64,000 nt of DNA from Spiroplasma phoeniceum. Lineage in GTDB: Bacteria; Bacillota_I; Bacilli_A; Mycoplasmatales; Mycoplasmataceae. The notes below the pieces were generated by a model. That model was not told where the DNA came from. It searched no databases and saw nothing but the letters and a program-made list of their open reading frames with translations. The stretch lies in NCBI GenBank assembly GCA_026239495.1, contig CP110830.1, positions 1,240,001-1,304,000 of the forward strand. Direction: 5' to 3'. Below are positions 31,126 through 42,886 of this stretch, piece after piece; the stretch's first letter is position 1; each line of letters starts with the position of its first letter. A program made the translations under genes and the position numbers.

Positions 31126-31479
31126 ATCATCAACTTTAATTTTTAAATCTAACAAATTAATTTCCTTGATATTTCTAAGGGCATCTTGTTCAAAAGTTTT
31201 TTCAAGTTCTTTAATTTTTGCTTTTAATTGCAAAATATTATTTTGTAATTTTTTGATTTTTTTTATGTTTATTTGTTGATTTAAAATATTAATCTTATCA
31301 TTTAATAGGTGAATTGTTGTTTTAACATTATTGATATTATCTTCTTGCTCTTGATTTGTCGTTTCAAGAATTATTTCTTATAAATATTTCAGTTTTTTAT
31401 TACCGCTACAAGCAGTTAAACTTCCTACAGGTGTACTAATTAATCCAAATATTCCTAAAATATTTAATAATTTTTTCAT
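31126..31479 (-). pseudogene. Coiled-coil lipoprotein, truncated
   Basis: Begins MKKLLNILGIFGLIST with a lipobox ending SLTAC at about residue 24. A TAA follows after about 33 codons, then a long coiled coil (LNDKINILNQQINIKKIKKL) runs into the IS-A end. The lost C-terminus was removed by the IS. A long hairpin-rich AT stretch lies upstream (31500-31680). Confidence 0.7.
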
Positions 31480-31688
31480 TTTTTAGTATTTTTTTCTAAA
31501 ACTTAATAATGAAATTAATACTTAAAGTATTGATAATATTTTATAAAAAAAATTAAAAAAAAATAAAATTAATTTTTATCAAATTATTTGTAATTTAAAC
31601 AAATATTTTTAAAAATAATTTGACAAAATATTTTTTATTTTTATTTTTAATATAATAAATTTTTTTATATAATATAACTAATATAATG

Positions 31689-33485
31689 CTATTTTAATAA
31701 TTTAGTAAGATTATTAATCATTTCTGTTAATTTTGTAATCAAGCCATCATAAACATTAGCATCAGTATAATCAATTCCGATATCTTTTAAAATTGCTAAT
31801 GGTTCTTTACGACCACCTTGTTTTAAAAAATTTAGTAAATATTCTGGATGGCCATTAATGACATCATTATAAAGTTTAAATGAAGTAACAATACAAGTTG
31901 CATATTTATAAACATAATATGGTGAATGAAAGAAATGTAAAATTCGTGGTCAACTATATGTCTTTTGTTGTAACTCATGTTTATCAAAAACAGTATAACC
32001 AAATTCATTAGCTTTTTGATCAAAAAGATTTGCTAATTTATCAGCATCTAATGGCTCATTATTTTCAACCATTTTATGCGCAGATCATTCAAAATCAGCA
32101 AAATGAATTTGGCGAAAGAAAGTTGACATAATTTCATCAATTCTATTTTGTAATAAATAAATTTTTTCTTCTTTACTTTCAGCATATTTATATAAATAAT
32201 CAAATAATAAATGCTCATTAACTGTTGAGGCAACTTCTGCTAAAATAATTGGATAACTATTTAATGGATATTTATTATTTAAATCTGCTAATAATGTGTG
32301 AACAGAGTGACCGGCTTCATGTGCTAATGTATTAACTGAACCAATTGTATCGTCTCAATTCATTAAAATAATTGGTTCAACTCCCGAACCACCAGATGAA
32401 TAAGCACCACTGCGTTTATTAGTATCTTCAAAGTAATCAATGCGATGATCACTTCAAGCTAACTCTAATTGGGTTAAATATTCATTTCCTAATAGTTTTA
32501 GGGATTCACGTATCATTTTTTTTGCATCTTCAACAGTATATTTCTTATCTAATGATGCAATGTTTTTAACTAACTTCAAACTACGATCAGTTGTATAAAA
32601 CTTTTTAAATTTAAAATGTTTTTTTAATAACTCATTATATTGAACAAATAAATGACTATTTTCACGACCATATTTAATTAAACTTGCATAAATTTCTTCA
32701 GATACATCATCATTATTTAATGATGGTTGTAAAGTGTTTTTATAACCACGTAAGCGAACAGATTCAACACTATGTTCAATGATTCCCTCGTAAATTCGTG
32801 CAAAAGAATGTTTTTTATCAACTAAATGCTCAGAAAACAATTGTGCTGTTTTAATTCGAAATTCTTGTTCACCTAATGGATCAGATTTCTCCATAATTTC
32901 ACTATATACACTATTTGTTAATTCTGTTTTTGCTCCTTGATAATCAATAAAAGTTGGCTTTTTATCAGCATATGCTAATAAATCATACAATTCATAAGCT
33001 ACACTTCGTGATCGCGTTACTAAAGATAAAATTTCTTCATCACGTTCTGATAAAATATATTTTGCATTTTTAAAAAACTTACGATAACTATATTCATATG
33101 CACTTAATGCATAATCTTCTTTAATTCATGTCATAATTGTTTTTTCACCAATTGCTTTTAATTCGGGAGCAACAAAAGCTAATTGACTTGAAATTTGATT
33201 TAAAGTATTTGAATAAGTTCCTGCTAATTCTTTATATGATAAATCAGTTGTATCAATATCACCTATATGTAAATATTGTCCCATTTTATTTGCAATTAAA
33301 TCAATTTCTTCATCTAAAAAAATATATTTTTTAAAAACAGCTATTTGATTTAATTTTCCTTTAAAGGTGATAATTTCTTCTAATTTTTTTACAATTTTTG
33401 CTAAATCTTTTTTCCATGCTTTATGATTGGAATATAAATGATTGAAATCTCATTTATATTGTGCTGGTGCTTCATTTCGTTTCAT
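31689..33485 (-). CDS. pepF: Oligoendopeptidase F
   Basis: A 598-residue cytoplasmic zinc metallopeptidase of family M3 that cuts short peptides, here probably to supply amino acids from imported oligopeptides. The zinc motif is HEAGH within LAHEAGHSVHTLL (about residue 388), with the further Glu ligand in the following segment ILAEVASTVNEHLLF. Length is normal for PepF (about 600). Start ATG at 33485 has AGGAG seven bases upstream. TGA-Trp codons occur (for example QYKWDF). It diverges from pepA across 130 bp, a second peptidase gene, which fits joint peptide use. Confidence 0.95.
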
Positions 33486-33559
33486 TCTTTTCTCCTCTTT
33501 CTTCTAAATTTACCTTTTTATATTATAACGGAAAACAAAATATTTTTATTGTTATTTTA

Positions 33560-33600
33560 GATAATGTTATAATATTGTGTATATAATTATCTATATAGAA
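33560..33600 (+). promoter_or_regulatory. Likely promoter for pepA
   Basis: TTATAAT at about 33568-33574 is a good -10 sequence, 42 bases before the pepA start. The -35 region is AT-rich and not clear. Confidence 0.45.
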
Positions 33601-33615
33601 AGAAGGAATTTTACA

Positions 33616-34968
33616 ATGATATTATTAAATGACAAAAAACAAGATTTAACACTAAAAGCAATTTTTAAAGGTGATGAAATGAGCCCATTAGTTGTCCAAG
33701 AAAACGGTGTAACAACTTTAATTTCAGAAGAAAAAACAATTTATGCTTATTTTGAAAAAGCATTAACTTTTAAAAATGCTGAAGATTTTATCCAAAATTT
33801 TATGAAAACAATTAAATATAGTTTAAATATTGATGTTGACACTTTCAAAAAAGGCGCTGAAGAAAATACTCATATTTTTAAAGCACTAGCAGAAGGAACA
33901 TTATATGCTTTAAATGATAATTATAATTTAAAAACAGATAAAAAAGAAAAATCAGTTTATACAATTAATTTAATCCATAACTGTGACAATGCACCTACTA
34001 TTTTTAAAGAAATTCAAATTAAAATGAAATTTGTTAATTTTGCTCGTATGTTACAAGATACCCCACCAAATTTAATGTATCCAGAAGTTTTTGTTGAAAA
34101 AATTACAACAATGGCAAAAGGAATACCAAATTTAAAAGTAACAGTTTTAGATAAAAAAGAAATTGAGAAAGAAAAAATGGGTTTACTTTTAGCCGTTAAT
34201 GCGGGAAGCTATTTAGAACCCCGAGTTCTTATCTTAGAATATCTAGGTGATAGTAGTAAAAAAGAAAAAGTTGGCTTAATAGGAAAGGGGGTTACGTTTG
34301 ATAGTGGTGGATATAACTTAAAGCCATCAACAGCATTAACTGGAATGAAATTTGATATGTCAGGAGCGGCTATTGTTTGCTCAACAGTATTAGCTTTAGC
34401 AAAAGCACAAGTTAAAACAAATATTGCTACGGTGGCTTGTTTAACAGAAAATCGAATTGGAGGAAAAGCAACTTTAACTGAATCAGTTATTACGTCAATG
34501 AACGGAAAAACTGTTCAAATTGATAATACTGATGCTGAAGGAAGATTAGTTCTAGCTGATGGTATTACTTATGCTATACGTAAATTAAATGTGGATAAAT
34601 TAATTGAAGCCTCAACATTAACTGGTGCAATTCTAGTGGCTTTAGGAAAATGATTAACTGGTGTTTTTGCTAATAATGATGCATGATATGAAAAATTTGC
34701 ACAAGCAGCTTCTAAAGCTCATGAAGGAATTTGAAGAATGCCAATTTTAGAAGAACATACTGCTGTAATGCGTAAAACACCAATTGCTGATCTAACAAAT
34801 GCTGAAAGTTCACGCTTTGCTGGTAGTTCAACTGCTGCTGCATTTTTATGTGAATTTGTAGAAGAAAAACCATATATTCATTTAGACATCGCTGGGACAG
34901 CGGATACTAAAGATGGACGCGGAACTGGAGTAATGATTAAAACATTATTTGAATTATTTAAAGAATAA
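33616..34968 (+). CDS. pepA: Leucyl aminopeptidase (M17)
   Basis: A 450-residue cytosolic aminopeptidase that removes N-terminal residues from peptides using two metal ions. The signature NTDAEGRL (about residues 306-313) and the metal-binding GLIGKGVTFDSGGYNLKPS (about 226-244) with MKFDMSGAA are intact. I chose ATG 33616 because AGAAGGAA lies just upstream; an ATG 39 bases earlier has no such site. One TGA-Trp (LGKWLTGVFANN) interrupts the frame under the standard code. A strong terminator follows. Neighbour pepF has a related role. Confidence 0.95.
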
Positions 34969-34971
34969 TTT

Positions 34972-35003
34972 TAAACATCTTGTAAAAGCAAGATGTTTTT
35001 TTA
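34972..35003 (+). terminator. Terminator of pepA
   Basis: AACATCTTG and CAAGATGTT form a nine-base stem with a T-rich tail. Confidence 0.85.
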
Positions 35004-35067
35004 TTTTGAATTGTAAACTGTAATATGAAGTGCAACAAATCAACGCAGGAAGGAGTTGATTTTTTAA

Positions 35068-35587
35068 TGGAAATAAAACATTATTTTTAATAAGATAGTA
35101 ACTAATAATCTAAAAGAAAATGAATAAATTATCCGTGTAATTTAGCAGAATCTAAACATAATAAAAATTAATTTGGTTGATTTGAAATGGATATATATAG
35201 TAGGTAAAAATCTGGTAGTAAGAAAAGGGTTGAGGTTTTGGTATAAAAAGTATTTTTTTAATGTTATTGATGAATTTAAAACACTAATAAATCAGGATTT
35301 TTAAAAATTTATCCAATTATTTTATTTATATTTTTTATAAAACCTCAACTTTTGTAATGCTATCAAAAATCTTAAATCTGTCTGTTTAGTTTTAATCGAG
35401 CAATTAACTAAATTTGAAATTGTAAAAAAATTAAAAGATAGAACACCAAATGAAGTAATTAAAGTTATTAAAAGCATTTTTAAAACTAGTATTTTAAAGA
35501 AAATAATTAAAGGTATTATAATTGACCAAGGTAAATAATTTTCAGAATGAAAACAAATTGAAGCTTATATTGGTGCTAAAGTTTATT
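35068..35587 (+). pseudogene. IS30-family transposase, 5' part, with MITE
   Basis: Remnant of an IS30 transposase. After a frameshifted N-terminal part (ESKHNKN and KWIYIVGKN pieces), the segment VCLVLIEQLTKFEIVKKLKD ... IIIDQGK*FSEWKQIEAYIG is recognisable, where the stop replaces Glu before the catalytic-domain motif. A 151-bp MITE splits it at 35214; removing MITE and repeat restores the frame. It ends at IS-A in the sequence ...AKVY, exactly where the fragment at 61347 starts (FCDKGK). Confidence 0.75.
35214..35364. mobile_element. 151-bp MITE of the type 1 element family, copy 2
   Basis: Same length and almost the same sequence as 25027-25177, same bipartite ends, flanked by the 8-bp repeat AAAAATCT (35206-35213, 35365-35372). 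Confidence 0.85.
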
Positions 35588-36657
35588 AGACTTCTTGCAT
35601 AACCCATTAAAATAATTTCAAATATTTGTAAAAAGAAGTTAATATAAAATTATAATTTTAATTAATTATGTCTTTTATTTAAAAATTTAATATTTTGCCA
35701 CAACGAAAAATTATTTTATTATTCAAATTCGTTAATTTTAAATAAATCTTTTATGATAACTATAATAATTGTAAATTATAAATTGAAGCAATTAAATTAA
35801 ATCTTAAACTAAATCGTTTTCTACGATTTCTATATTTTTCTGTAATAATTTTAAATTTTTTAAGAATAGCAAAAATATTTTCAATAATAATTCTTATTTT
35901 TGAAACTAGTCTATTATGTTGTTTTTGTTCTTTATTTAAATGTTTTTTCTTAGTTTTCTTTGTGGGCATTATAACATTATTGTGAATTTTTTGTATTCCT
36001 TGATAACCACTATTAACTATTAATTTGGTATTTTTTAAAATTGCGATTTTTGATTCTTTAAATAAAGCATAATCGTGTTTTTTACCAAGCGAAAAACTTG
36101 TTGCAATAATTTTTTTGGTTTCTTGTTCGATAATTACTTGTGTTTTAATGGTGTGTTTTTTCTTTTTACCAGAATAAGATTGTTTTTGTCTTTTTTTGGG
36201 CGTTGGATTGGGGTTTCGGTAGCATCAATAATAATAGTTTTATCATTAAAATAATCATTTATTAGTGCTTTTTTACCAGCAACTTGCTGAAAATCAGGGT
36301 GTTTAATTAAAATATCTTCAATTCACTTGATATTGCGATAACAATTAGCTTCACTAATTCCGAAATTTTTTCCAAGATGAAAATAAGTTCGATATTCTCG
36401 TCAATACGATAAAGTCATCAATAATCGATTTTATAGTGATAATTTATTAGCTTTGCCACCTTTTTTAAATTTTTCTATTTCAGCTACTTGTAAAATATCT
36501 AACATTTTATTAAAAATATCTTGTTTTATTCCTGTTAATCTTAACCATTCTTTATCATTAATATTTTTAAATTCATCAAATTTCATAATTTAATATCCTC
36601 ATAAATTATATTTTATAATAATATTTTAATAATAAAACCAGGTATCGCAAGAAGTCT
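35588..36657 (-). mobile_element. IS-A copy with matching ATT duplication
   Basis: Full 1070-bp copy with ATT at 35585-35587 and 36658-36660. Left flank is IS30 debris; right flank is the beginning of the type 2 prophage, so the flanking phage boundary may have been lost earlier. Confidence 0.9.
35760..36586 (-). CDS. IS-A transposase (frameshifted)
   Basis: Intact 827-bp length with the slippery run. At codon 14 (KEWLRL) it uses TGG where the other copies use TGA, a rare standard Trp codon in this background. Confidence 0.85.
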
Positions 36658-36703
36658 ATTATTAATTATGCACTTATCTTAAAATTAAAGGAGCAAAATA
36701 ACC

Positions 36704-38095
36704 ATGAATAATACTTTCCCTAGTTTACCAAACTTAAATGATATTAATAGTGTTTTAAAATTTTATAATTATGATTGAACAATTAATTTAGCAAATATTA
36801 TTGCTCTTCATCAAATGCGATTAATAAATGGTAAAGATATTTTATTTAAGTCTCATCGTAAAGACATTTTAGAAAAATTAAATTGATGATATGAAACTTA
36901 TAAAATAAAAGAGAAATTAGATAAAAACGAATTAACAGCAAGTTTAATCGGTAAAACTATCTTTGGTTTATTAGAAACTAGTGATGGCAATATTGATTTA
37001 TGAATTAATCCATTTAACTTTACATCTCGTGTAAGTAAAATAAACGAAATTGAACAAGGTGCTGATATTTGATTAAATTATCATCAATCAGATAGTGGTT
37101 TTATTTTAAATTTAATTTGTACCAAAGATAAAATAGTTATTAAAGGTTGACCTAAAAATAATGAAGTAATTGTTGGTCAAAGTAAAACACAAATTAAAGA
37201 TGATGTTAAACCTGTTTTAGTACAAGAATTTAAAAACAAATTAGGTATAGTACCTTTCTGAGAAATGATTAATGAACCTAGTCCATTGTTTTTATCAACA
37301 TCAACTACTTTAAATCTATGACCTACTATGGCAAATTGTTATAAATTACAATTTGATTTAGAAGATAGTTTTAATATTAAATCAAAAGAACGATGAGCAA
37401 ATCGTACGCATTGATATGGTCAATTAGATGATAGTTTACTTGCTGCTTACAATAAAGGTAATAAAAAAGTATATCAAGATATTTTTGATGATATTTTTAT
37501 TCAATCAGGTCAAACGGCGGCAGATGGGACATCATCTCAATCTTTACAAGTAGTACAAGGAACACCAACCTTAGAAACATATACAGAAGACCAAAAATCA
37601 ATTATTGAGCAAGTATACTTAGTATGTCATTTTTCTAGTCCATTTGGTGATAAATCAGATAATGACCAAAATAAAACACAGTCATTATTAACTAAAACAA
37701 AAGACTTAGAAAAACAAGCATATTTACAAGCATATCGTAAACAGTATTATACTAAAATGTTTGATACTGTTTTAAAATATTATGGTTTATGAGATGGCAC
37801 TAGTGAACGCCCTTATGGTTTTGATTTTGTTAGTGCTAGTTTAGTAGACCAAATGCGACAAAATGAATTAATTACTGCTAGATTAGATAATGGTACAATG
37901 GAACCAATACGAGCAATTACTGAATATGATAATATTGATGAATTAGAAGCAACAAAATATTTTGAAAAAGTAGAAAAATGACAAGATAAAATGCAAGCCA
38001 AAGAAATAGAACATAATAACAAATTACTAGAATATGATGAAACTGGCAATAATCAAAATGCTTTACAAGGTAGAACAGAAATTAAGGAGAATTAA
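36704..38095 (+). CDS. Phage portal-like protein (type 2 prophage)
   Basis: A 463-residue protein beginning MNNTFPSLPNLNDINSVLKF with many TGA-Trp codons. No signal or membrane segment. The C-terminal third is helical and charged (TKTKDLEKQAYLQAYRKQYY, then EATKYFEKVEKWQDKMQAKE), with the arrangement seen in portal proteins, the ring through which DNA enters the head. It is the first gene of a rightward operon and lies 3 bp from a large tail gene, as in the type 1 element. No terminase gene was found beside it; it may have been lost with the left end of the prophage. Identity is by context. Confidence 0.55.
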
Positions 38096-38098
38096 CAA

Positions 38099-41000
38099 AT
38101 GAGTAGAATTAACCCAGGGGTTATGGAAGAATTAAGAAGACAAGCCCACGATAATTTAATAGATATCAGAGAAAATATACGAGATAATCGCCATTGAATG
38201 GTAATTCCTTTTAATGTTTATAGTTCATATATCCCTGATACTGAAACAGGTTGAAAACCTAATAATGCTAAACCAAGTGATTATGGTAGTTATTCACGAA
38301 TATTTGATAATATGGAAAGTACTATTGCACAATGACAAGGTAGTTTAAAAATAGTCCAAAAATATAAAGGTGAAGAAATTAAAATATTAACGATTGATGA
38401 TTTTAAAAATCAACCAATTAACTCAACAATATGAGCAAATAATGAAACGCCTTTTGGGATAAAATTAAAAGATGAAAATAGCAATGTTTATTGAAAATTA
38501 ATTGATGGTGAAAACATTTATGATATTAATAAAATGTTAGAATACTTAAAGCAATATAAATTAAGTTATTTTATTAATAATGATAATAAAGCCGATAACT
38601 TTTATACAAAAGAAGTTAAAGTTGGTAAATATTGAGATGCTTATATGATTGATGATAGAAGTTCAATCCAATTCGGTGAAGCTAAATTCGAACAAGTATT
38701 TACTCAACAATCAACTGAACGACAATATACTTTATTAATTTTAGATGAAGATGCCGATAAATTAAATATAAATGATTATTATAATTTTTATACTGTATTT
38801 AATGACCGTGGATTAAATATTGGTGGTGGTGATATTAATTCTGCACCCCAAGATAGACAATGATTATATCCTTCAAATGTTATTAATTATTATTCACCTT
38901 ATGATGGTAGTTTTTTATGACAAGAAATTACCTTTTCAAGTATTAATGACAAAATTAGTCACAGTGGTTTATCAGTAAGACAATTTATTCAGACCAGCGC
39001 TCCTGGTGAAGGTTATTGTTTTCCTAAAATAACTTATGATGAAAAACTAAATAAAGGTATTGTTGAATTAGATGAGATTTTATTAAAAGACCCCGGTGTT
39101 CGTGCAATGGCAGTTAAATTTTATGGTAATCCAATCTTTTTTGATATGCCGGTAATTGGGCGACCAATTATTAAAGGTCAATTTAATAAAAAAGTAATGA
39201 ATTCAAGAGACTTATTAATGTATAACATGTTTTCTGCGCCACCTGATAAAATAAATACTTATGCATCACCCGAAGTAAGTTGATATAACATTCAAGGGGT
39301 ACAACCAACTATGATAACAGGTTATGAAGATTGAAAAAAAGATATGGAAAGTAGATATGACTTTTGAAAACAGAAAAATAGTGAAGGTATTGTTATAACC
39401 GACCCCACTACTACATCATTATCCAATTCTACTATTGGTAGATATGTTTATAAAGAAGATAAAGATTCTAAATTTTACTGGTCTAAAGATTGAATGATTA
39501 CTCCACCTGAAAAAGTAAAAATAAAAAATGAAGATGTTAATAATATCGTTAGCACCCAAGCATCATCATATTTTAGAAGAAAAGATGAATTTGGCAATAC
39601 TGTTGGTAGTGTTCAAATTGAATATAATAAAATGGGTGCATGTAATGTTTGAGATATTTTAAATATGAATAATTTTATTAACCGTCAAATAACTGTATTA
39701 CCTTTAAACTATACTCAAAAGTTAATATTTAATCCTTTTACTATTCCGGGCGGTGTTGGTAAATTCTTAAACTTTATTTCGTTTGGTATTCCATGAGGAT
39801 GAGTAATTAATCAAGATGAAAAATCATGGCCTAATTTTCAATGACTTAATGGCTTTATGAGTGCTAATGTTTATAGTTTTTATAATGATGTTTTTTGATC
39901 TGACAACTCAAAAGGTAAAGGTTATCTACCATTTGAAATATTTAGAGAACAAGGGAATGATAAAGTTGGTGCTATCTTTGGAGCAAATGCTACTAGTTTA
40001 GGGTTTACAACTTTATTAACTGATAAAGTATTAGGTGATGTTTTACATCCTGATGGTACATTAGATACAAGAACAGTTTATTCAACATATAATTTAAAAC
40101 AATTAAATCCTAAAACTAATCGCATATATTTAATTAATGAACAAACCAAAGCAGTAGATGCCCAAGTCCCAGTTGGTAATAGTGAAAAATATAATAATTG
40201 TGAATTCTTACAAACACCAGATGGCACAAATTGTAGTTATATAATTGATATGTTTTCAATTCAAGCTTTATATAAAGGTAATTTTGAAATTATCTTTTAT
40301 GCTGATAACCCATATACAAATAATGAAGAAGATTATTTAAAATTATCAGTATGAAGTTTCAGAGGTAAAACAAAAAGTACATTAAATAATTATTTACGCG
40401 ATATGACAACTAACTATAAAACTAGTTTCTTATTACCACATGATTATGAAATACCAACATTTAATTATCCTAAGTATGTTCTCCCGCCAGTTCCATATAA
40501 TTATCAACCATATACCAAAGATATCTGAGATGCTAATACAATTCAGCCATTAAAAACTAAAATTACAGCACCAGCACAATGTAAACGAACTTCTTCTGAT
40601 ACTCCTAATAGTTTTATTAATTTATTTTCTGATGAATTTAATCAAGGTTATTATGAAACTGAAATTGATTTAAAGCAAATTGACCCAACTATTCAAAGTA
40701 TTAGTAAATTTCAAGATGCTTATAAAACTATTGAAATAAGCAATCTTAATAATATTCAAGTTGAATGTGGCCAACCTGATATAGAGAATTTTATTCCTAT
40801 TAGGAATATTACTTTATCTGGTGGTCGTAATGCTTGTTATGCTAATTTTGGTTTGTTATCTAATATAACTTTACAAGAAACTGGCCGTTCACAAGTTGAT
40901 AAAGTTAACCTTAAATTTGATATTGATAATTTAATTGTACTAGATACTAAGGAAATACCAATAAATGATATTAAAACACTTAGAACTGGTTATGCTAATG

Positions 41001-41341
41001 GTTTATCAAACGATAATTATAAAAATAGTTATATAACTGAAAAAGGTAAAAGTAGTGGAGATATTAAATTTTTACTTCAAATAACAAAACTATCAAATAA
41101 TGATAATGATAAAATTAAAGAAGCTTATTTGCAGGCATATTATACTAATGATGTAAAATTAAAAATTAGGTTTTCAAAAACATTATTATCTCAATTATTT
41201 CTACGTAGTAATGATTCCCGTTTTCTATTTTTTTATTATGGTAATAATAAAAATATTATATTAAATGTAAATAATCCAAACGTTTTGGGAATTAGAAATA
41301 AAAGTAATAATCCTATTCAAATTACAATTAAACCAAGATAA
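38099..41341 (+). CDS. Large phage tail/structural protein (type 2)
   Basis: A 1080-residue protein, the largest in the window, joined over some 25 TGA codons. It starts MSRINPGVMEELRRQAHDNL. One hydrophobic stretch (PGGVGKFLNFISFGIPWGWV, about residues 555-575) could enter a membrane. The rest is Asn-, Tyr- and Trp-rich, beta-like, as in tail or adsorption proteins. Position after the portal-like gene matches the 727-residue gene in type 1 though the sequences are not obviously alike. A fragment of a second copy is at 1-115. A terminator shared with the convergent lipoprotein gene follows. Confidence 0.65.
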
Positions 41342-41345
41342 AAAT

Positions 41346-41386
41346 AAAAAAGATATTTAATGATAATGTCAATTAAATATCTCTTT
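41346..41386. terminator. Terminator between tail gene and lipoprotein gene
   Basis: AAAAAGATATTTAAT and ATTAAATATC form a long stem with T and A runs for both directions. Confidence 0.75.
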
Positions 41387-41388
41387 TT

Positions 41389-41916
41389 CTATTCACCCTT
41401 AACTTTTACATTACTGTTTTCATCCAAAATTAAATAAGGTTCCTTAGTATCTAATTTTCAACGATAAAATGATTTAAAATTATTACTATTTTTTTTTCAA
41501 ATAAAAGTTGGTTCATTAATTGATTTAAAAATAATTACATTAATATTAGTATCATTACGTGAGTAATAGCGTAATTGAATTTTATATCCGTTTTTTTTAT
41601 CTAAAGTTTTATATTGATATTCGTGCTTTGGCGGTATTATTTTTTCATAATTTTTAAACTTACTAATATTTCAATTTTGACCCTTTCATACTACATAATA
41701 TCATTTATTATCAACCTCATTAAATGGTTTTTCTTGTGGTGTTATTCATTCTAAATTGTCTCTGATTTCTTGATTAGCAGTATTTATTTTGTTTTCTTCT
41801 TTTAATTTTGCTAATTCTTCGGGTGTATATTCTTGTGGTGTATTACAAGCAACTAAACTTGTTGTACTTGTTCCAATTAAAGCGATTGTTCCTAAAATAC
41901 TTAATATTTTTTTCAT
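41389..41916 (-). CDS. Phage-borne lipoprotein (type 2)
   Basis: A 175-residue lipoprotein: MKKILSILGTIALIGTST, lipobox ending SLVAC at about residue 24, then the linker PQEYTPEELAKLKEENKINT and a domain with DNKWYYVVWKGQNWNISKF. It has the same build and position as the lipoprotein at 17122 but is much diverged in the outer domain. It faces the tail gene. The domain is not present in this phage's own tail protein as far as I can see. A surface role such as superinfection exclusion is speculation. Confidence 0.75.
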
Positions 41917-41984
41917 TTTTTTATCTTTTTGTTTTTTAATAATTTAATTAAAAATGGAAATAAAATTAATTACTTCCATAAATG

Positions 41985-42100
41985 TTTTTTATTTCTGTAA
42001 ATTGTACTATGAAGTTTAGCACTTTTTATACAAATGAAAAAAATTGATTTTACAGTTAATAAAGTCCTACATTTGAATTTACAATTTACAAAATAAAAAA
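41985..42100. repeat. Short inverted repeat, possible IS30-end debris
   Basis: TGTAAATTGTA near 41995 is repeated inverted near 42090. The sequence TGTAC/ATATGAAGT beside it resembles the region upstream of the IS30 remnant at 35025. No gene between the lipoprotein and secreted-protein genes. Confidence 0.35.
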
Positions 42101-42119
42101 TTTGATGTTTTATAAAAAA

Positions 42120-42800
42120 TTAACTTATATAATAGCAAGAAATTGCTGTAATTGTTGCACCAGCAGCTCCTCCAAATGTACCAACAGCAGCACAGCCAGC
42201 AGTAATTATAATTTTTTTAAGTTTATTATAAAAACTAGAATCATCAATACTGTCAGGAAGACGTGATGATAAAATAACAAAATTATCAGAATTACTTAAA
42301 GTAGACAAAGAAAACCAATTATAATTATTGTTTATTTGAATAAATTCATCTATTTTTGTGTAATTTTGAAAAATAACATTAATTAATGAATGAACTTCTC
42401 GAGTATATCCATTAGCCTGAAAAAAACCAGTAACACTTGAATCTAAAGTAGTAATATTTGTTTTTTCAAAAATATTTTCTTTAATATAATTTGAAAAAAC
42501 TTCCCAACTATTGTCATTGCCATGACTATCAAAATGATGTTCATTATGTATTTTTTGAGCTTGAAATTTTATATCATTCCATGTGTTTTTATTAAAAGTA
42601 TAATAAATAACATCATTTTTAGATTTTAAAATATCAAGAGATCTTTTGTTTCTAATTAAATTTTCTAAATTATTTGTTTGTGAAGAATTAATTTCACTAT
42701 TTAACGCTTCTTCTTTTTGATAACTACTAGCGGCAATTGTTGTTGGTACAGCAGTTCCAGTAATTGTTAATACACTTAATAAACTAAGTAATTTTTTCAT
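42120..42800 (-). CDS. Secreted protein with R-N-K-R site (type 2 cargo)
   Basis: A 226-residue protein. I chose ATG 42800 (MKKLLSLLSVLTITGTAVP) with AGGAG upstream over an in-frame ATG 42 bases earlier. The signal peptide and propeptide (SYQKEEALNSEINSSQTNN) match the family at 15717 and 16362, and LIRNKRS marks the likely cleavage. The mature domain is soluble until a Gly/Ala-rich hydrophobic C-terminus (TAGCAAVGTFGGAAGATITA). Only the first 50 residues are conserved in the family, so the export part carries varied payloads. Likely an effector, not recognised. Confidence 0.7.
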   Translation of the reverse strand: MKKLLSLLSVLTITGTAVPTTIAASSYQKEEALNSEINSSQTNNLENLIRNKRSLDILKSKNDVIYYTFNKNTWNDIKFQAQKIHNEHHFDSHGNDNSWEVFSNYIKENIFEKTNITTLDSSVTGFFQANGYTREVHSLINVIFQNYTKIDEFIQINNNYNWFSLSTLSNSDNFVILSSRLPDSIDDSSFYNKLKKIIITAGCAAVGTFGGAAGATITAISCYYIS

Positions 42801-42853
42801 ACTTGTTTTTCTCCTTTTCTTAATCTTGAAACTTTTTATCAAGACCTAATTGC

Positions 42854-42886
42854 ATTATATATATATATATACATATATACAAGCAA
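42854..42886 (-). promoter_or_regulatory. Promoter with TA-repeat spacer
   Basis: On the minus strand TTGCTT (42886-42881) and TATAAT (42859-42854) are 21 bases apart, and the spacer is nearly all TA. The leader CTTGATAAAAAGTTTCAAG that follows is the same as before the gene at 15717. Confidence 0.6.

Noticed and set aside
38099-41341. Assignment of the 1080-residue protein as a surface adhesin of the host
   Set aside because: Its place directly after the portal-like gene, the second phage copy and the convergent cargo genes fit a phage structural protein better.
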